DNA of 8,302 bases from NCBI GenBank assembly GCA_020851395.1, contig JADZCW010000299.1, forward strand, positions 1 to 8,302. Reading direction: 5' to 3'. Shown in pieces: positions 6,479-8,302 of the stretch. Position 1 is the stretch's first letter. Each line of letters opens with the position of its first letter. The translations under genes were made by a program, and so were the position numbers. Origin of the DNA: Phycisphaeraceae bacterium (GTDB lineage Bacteria > Planctomycetota > Phycisphaerae > Phycisphaerales > Phycisphaeraceae). Below the pieces are notes generated by a model. The model was not told where the DNA came from and searched no databases. It was given only the letters and a program-made list of their open reading frames with translations.

Positions 6479-7681
6479 TTAAGTTGAGTGTTTAACTTGT
6501 CTTGTGGACGTCTTGCGTTTGCGGGATGCCGGCGGCGGAGGCAGGCGGTAAGTCAGCAGCATGTCGTCGCCGAGGCGCTGGGTGTCGCGGAGCTCGAGGG
6601 AGGTGGCCTGGTCGATGCGGGCGGGCCGCAGTCCGCTGACGGCGGGGACGGCTCCGGCGTCGCCGAGGAGCTTGGGGGCGATGAAGACGGCCAGCTCGTC
6701 GCCCAGGCCCTGGCGGAGGAGGTGGCCGTTGAGCGTCGAGCCGCCCTCGGCCAGGACGTGGGTGGCGCCGAACTGAGCGGCCAGGTGCCGCAGCAGGGGC
6801 TCGAGTGCCAGGACGGAGGGGTCGCCCTTGGCGCTCAGGGGAGGCAACCCAATGAACCCGACGCCGGCCTTGGCCATGTCGCGCAGGCGGGTGGGGGGTT
6901 TGTCCAGGAGGCGCTGACGGACGGCGATGAGCAGGGGGGGGGCTTTGGATTTTTCGAGGGAGTGGATGAGTCGGCTGCTGGTGGGCAGGCGGAGGCTGGG
7001 ATCGACGACGACGCGGCGGGCCTGGCGGCGGGCGCGAACGCCGCGGGCGGTGAGCAGAGGGTCGTCGGCCAGGGCGGTGCCGATGCCGATGAGGATGGCG
7101 TCGGCGAGGGCGCGCTGCTGGTGGACCCAGCGGCGGCTGAGGGGGTTGCTGATCCAGCGGCTGTCGTTCTCGCGGGTGGCGATCAGGCCGTCAACGGTCT
7201 GGGCCCACTTGAGCGTGACGTAGGGTAATCCACGGGTGATGAATTTGGCGAAGGGCTCGATGAGTTGCTGGGCCTGGCGGCGGCATAGTCCGAGCTCGAC
7301 GGCGATGCCGGCCTTGCGGAGTTTGGACGTGCCCTTGCCGGCGACGAGGGGATTGGGATCGGTGGTGGCGATCAAGACGTGGGCGATGCCGGCCTGGATC
7401 AGGGCGTCGGTGCAGGGGGGGGTTTTGCCCTGGTGGCAGCAGGGCTCGAGGGTGACGTAGAGGTCGGCCCCCCGGGGGTCGAGGCCGGCGTCGCGGCAGG
7501 TCTGGAGGGCGACGATCTCGGCGTGGGGGCCGCCGAAGCGGGGGTGGAAGCCCTCGGCGAGCGCCTTGCCGTCGCGGACGAGGACGGCCCCGACCATGGG
7601 GTTGGGCTCGACGGCTCCGCGGCCGCGCCGGGCGAGCGACAGGGCCCGGAGCATGTGCATTTCGTGGTCGCTCGGGGGCAT
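6479..7681 (-). CDS. ribD: Bifunctional diaminohydroxyphosphoribosylaminopyrimidine deaminase / 5-amino-6-(5-phosphoribosylamino)uracil reductase
   Basis: RibD carries out two successive early steps of riboflavin synthesis in the cytoplasm: deamination of the pyrimidine, then NADPH-dependent reduction of the ribosyl side chain. From the ATG at 7681 it has 400 residues. The deaminase domain (about 5-125) shows E-P-N-P-M-V-G-A-V-L-V, the zinc/catalytic H53-A-E55, and E-P-C81-C-H-Q-G-K-T-P-P-C90. The reductase domain (about 150-375) shows L-K-W-A-Q-T-V-D-G near 157-165, S-R-W-I-S at 174-178, D-D-P-L-L-T-A-R at 206-213 and E-G-G-S-T-L-N-G at 312-319. The last 20 residues are a basic, Pro-rich tail beyond the usual end. 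I chose the ATG at 7681 because AGGA sits nine bases before it; a TTG at 7750 extends the frame but lies upstream of the likely promoter. C-runs of 9 (6934-6942) and 8 (7415-7422) fall in the coding strand. No other rib gene and no FMN riboswitch is visible. Confidence 0.93.
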   Translation of the reverse strand: MPPSDHEMHMLRALSLARRGRGAVEPNPMVGAVLVRDGKALAEGFHPRFGGPHAEIVALQTCRDAGLDPRGADLYVTLEPCCHQGKTPPCTDALIQAGIAHVLIATTDPNPLVAGKGTSKLRKAGIAVELGLCRRQAQQLIEPFAKFITRGLPYVTLKWAQTVDGLIATRENDSRWISNPLSRRWVHQQRALADAILIGIGTALADDPLLTARGVRARRQARRVVVDPSLRLPTSSRLIHSLEKSKAPPLLIAVRQRLLDKPPTRLRDMAKAGVGFIGLPPLSAKGDPSVLALEPLLRHLAAQFGATHVLAEGGSTLNGHLLRQGLGDELAVFIAPKLLGDAGAVPAVSGLRPARIDQATSLELRDTQRLGDDMLLTYRLPPPPASRKRKTSTRQVKHST

Positions 7682-7690
7682 GATGAGGCA

Positions 7691-7694
7691 TCCT
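7691..7694 (-). promoter_or_regulatory. AGGA ribosome site fixing the ribD start at 7681
   Basis: On the minus strand AGGA ends nine bases before the ATG at 7681. It supports the 400-residue RibD over the 423-residue form that would start from a TTG at 7750. Confidence 0.5.
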
Positions 7695-7732
7695 GGAACA
7701 TCGGAGGGCTGGGGTTTGAGCACGTCGGGACG

Positions 7733-7742
7733 TATGATTGTA
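7733..7742. promoter_or_regulatory. Overlapping divergent -10-like boxes between ribD and the AsmA-like gene
   Basis: On the minus strand TACAAT (7737-7742) lies 55 bases before the ribD ATG. On the plus strand TATGAT (7733-7738, 5 of 6 to TATAAT) lies 47 bases before the AsmA-like ATG. The two overlap by two bases, so the promoters might compete. Neither has a well-spaced -35 box; TTGAGC at 7716-7721 is too close to TATGAT (11 bases). Low confidence. Confidence 0.3.
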
Positions 7743-7773
7743 TGAAACAAACCGCGGCCGAAGGGGCCCGCAT

Positions 7774-7779
7774 AAGGAG
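7774..7779 (+). promoter_or_regulatory. AAGGAG Shine-Dalgarno of the AsmA-like gene
   Basis: AAGGAG lies six bases before the ATG at 7786 and is the best ribosome site in the window. A second ATG at 7781, in another frame, meets a stop after three codons, so 7786 is the start. Confidence 0.75.
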
Positions 7780-7785
7780 AATGCC

Positions 7786-8302
7786 ATGCTAGCGATGCGA
7801 AAAGTGCTTATCGGGGTGGGGGTGCTGCTGGCGGTGCTGGTGGTGGCGGGGGTGGTGGCGTTCCTGAGCCTGAACCACCTGGTCAAGGCGGGGGTGGACT
7901 ACGGGGCGAGCTACGCGCTGGGCGTGCCGGCGTCGCTGGACTCGGCGAACATCTCGGTCCTCGGCGGCCGGGTGGAGCTTAAGGGGCTCAAGATCGCCAA
8001 CCCGCCGGGGTATGACAAGCCCTACTTCTTCACGATGGGCGAGACGGTGACGGAGGTGTCGATCGGGTCGCTGATGGGCGACACGGTGGAGCTGCCGCTC
8101 TTGTCGCTGTCGGACATCACCATGAGCCTGCAGAAGAAGGAGGGCCGGGCGAACTACCAGGTGATCCTGGACAACCTGGCCAAGCTTCAGGGCACGGCGG
8201 AAGAACCGGCGCCGACGGAGGAGGGCAAGAAATTCATCGTGCGCAAGCTGGTCCTCAAGAACATCACGGTGGACGTGGACATGATGCCGGTGGGCGGGGC
8301 GA
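7786..8302 (+). CDS. AsmA-like membrane-anchored protein, 3' partial
   Basis: An open frame runs from the ATG at 7786 off the window end, giving 172 residues with no stop. The N-terminus is short and basic (M-L-A-M-R-K) followed by a single hydrophobic segment at about 7-27 rich in Val, Leu and Gly, so it is an inner-membrane anchor with the rest in the periplasm. The following part has the AsmA/YhdP/TamB-type pattern: a helix (N-H-L-V-K-A-G-V-D-Y-G), then strands with G-G-R-V-E-L-K-G-L-K-I-A-N-P-P-G-Y, V-S-I-G-S-L and L-S-L-S-D-I-T-M-S-L, and a K-F-I-V-R-K-L-V-L-K-N-I strand near 147-158. Proteins of this family help in outer-membrane lipid transport or biogenesis. About 20 residues around 132-146 are Glu/Pro/Gly-rich and look like a linker. 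Third codon positions are mostly G. It is divergent from ribD with 104 bases between start codons. Confidence 0.7.
   Translation, partial: MLAMRKVLIGVGVLLAVLVVAGVVAFLSLNHLVKAGVDYGASYALGVPASLDSANISVLGGRVELKGLKIANPPGYDKPYFFTMGETVTEVSIGSLMGDTVELPLLSLSDITMSLQKKEGRANYQVILDNLAKLQGTAEEPAPTEEGKKFIVRKLVLKNITVDVDMMPVGGA

Noticed and set aside
6488..7228. A 246-residue plus-strand open frame across ribD
   Set aside because: Gly/Ala-rich low-complexity translation antisense to the clear ribD gene; no ribosome site or homology pattern.
7682..7740. A possible FMN riboswitch in the ribD leader
   Set aside because: The leader is only about 50 bases from the likely transcription start to the ATG, too short, and no RFN-type conserved helices are seen.
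7682..7750. RibD starting at the TTG at 7750 (423 residues)
   Set aside because: The extra 23 residues do not resemble a RibD N-terminus and the TACAAT box lies within them; the ATG at 7681 has an AGGA site.

Overview
The window is gene-dense, GC-rich bacterial chromosome with no phage, transposon, tRNA, rRNA or CRISPR signal. The gene content points to a didermic (outer-membrane) bacterium: an AsmA-like protein, a YcgR-type PilZ protein, a LutABC lactate-oxidation operon, RibD and a universal stress protein. Wording of several proteins, the scarcity of strong Shine-Dalgarno sites and the GC-rich codon use made me think of Planctomycetota, perhaps Phycisphaerae. That is an inference from memory, not a test.

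Layout from left to right. (1) At 1-1010 (+) is the C-terminal part of a polytopic membrane protein of the lysylphosphatidylglycerol synthase/flippase-like family, cut by the window edge. (2) Convergent to it at 1036-1839 (-) is a sugar phosphate isomerase/epimerase-like TIM-barrel protein with apparently eroded metal ligands. (3) Across a 183-bp divergent spacer, at 2023-2823 (+), is a YcgR-like PilZ protein, a probable cyclic-di-GMP effector. (4) Next is a compact three-gene lut operon: lutA (2875-3624), lutB (3633-5171) and lutC (about 5168-5872). These encode the iron-sulfur/LUD-domain complex that oxidises L-lactate to pyruvate. A promoter-like sequence ends 6 bases before the lutA ATG, so the mRNA may start at the start codon. 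(5) At 5902-5974 two 24-base palindromes lie in opposite orientation between the convergent lutC and usp genes. They share a 23-base sequence as exact reverse complements. (6) On the minus strand are usp (5973-6398) and upstream of it ribD (6479-7681), the bifunctional riboflavin deaminase/reductase. (7) Divergent from ribD, from 7786 to beyond the window end, is an AsmA-like membrane-anchored protein.

The genes do not form a single pathway. The clear functional unit is lutABC; the rest look like ordinary housekeeping or envelope genes in short transcription units of alternating direction. No stretch over 300 bases lacks a gene.

I found no obviously new multi-gene system. The items most worth a second look are the paired palindrome at 5902-5974, the G-over-C bias of the + strand in genes of both directions, the possible leaderless transcription of lutA (and perhaps of the 1839 gene), and the degenerate active-site positions in the isomerase-like, PilZ and Usp proteins.
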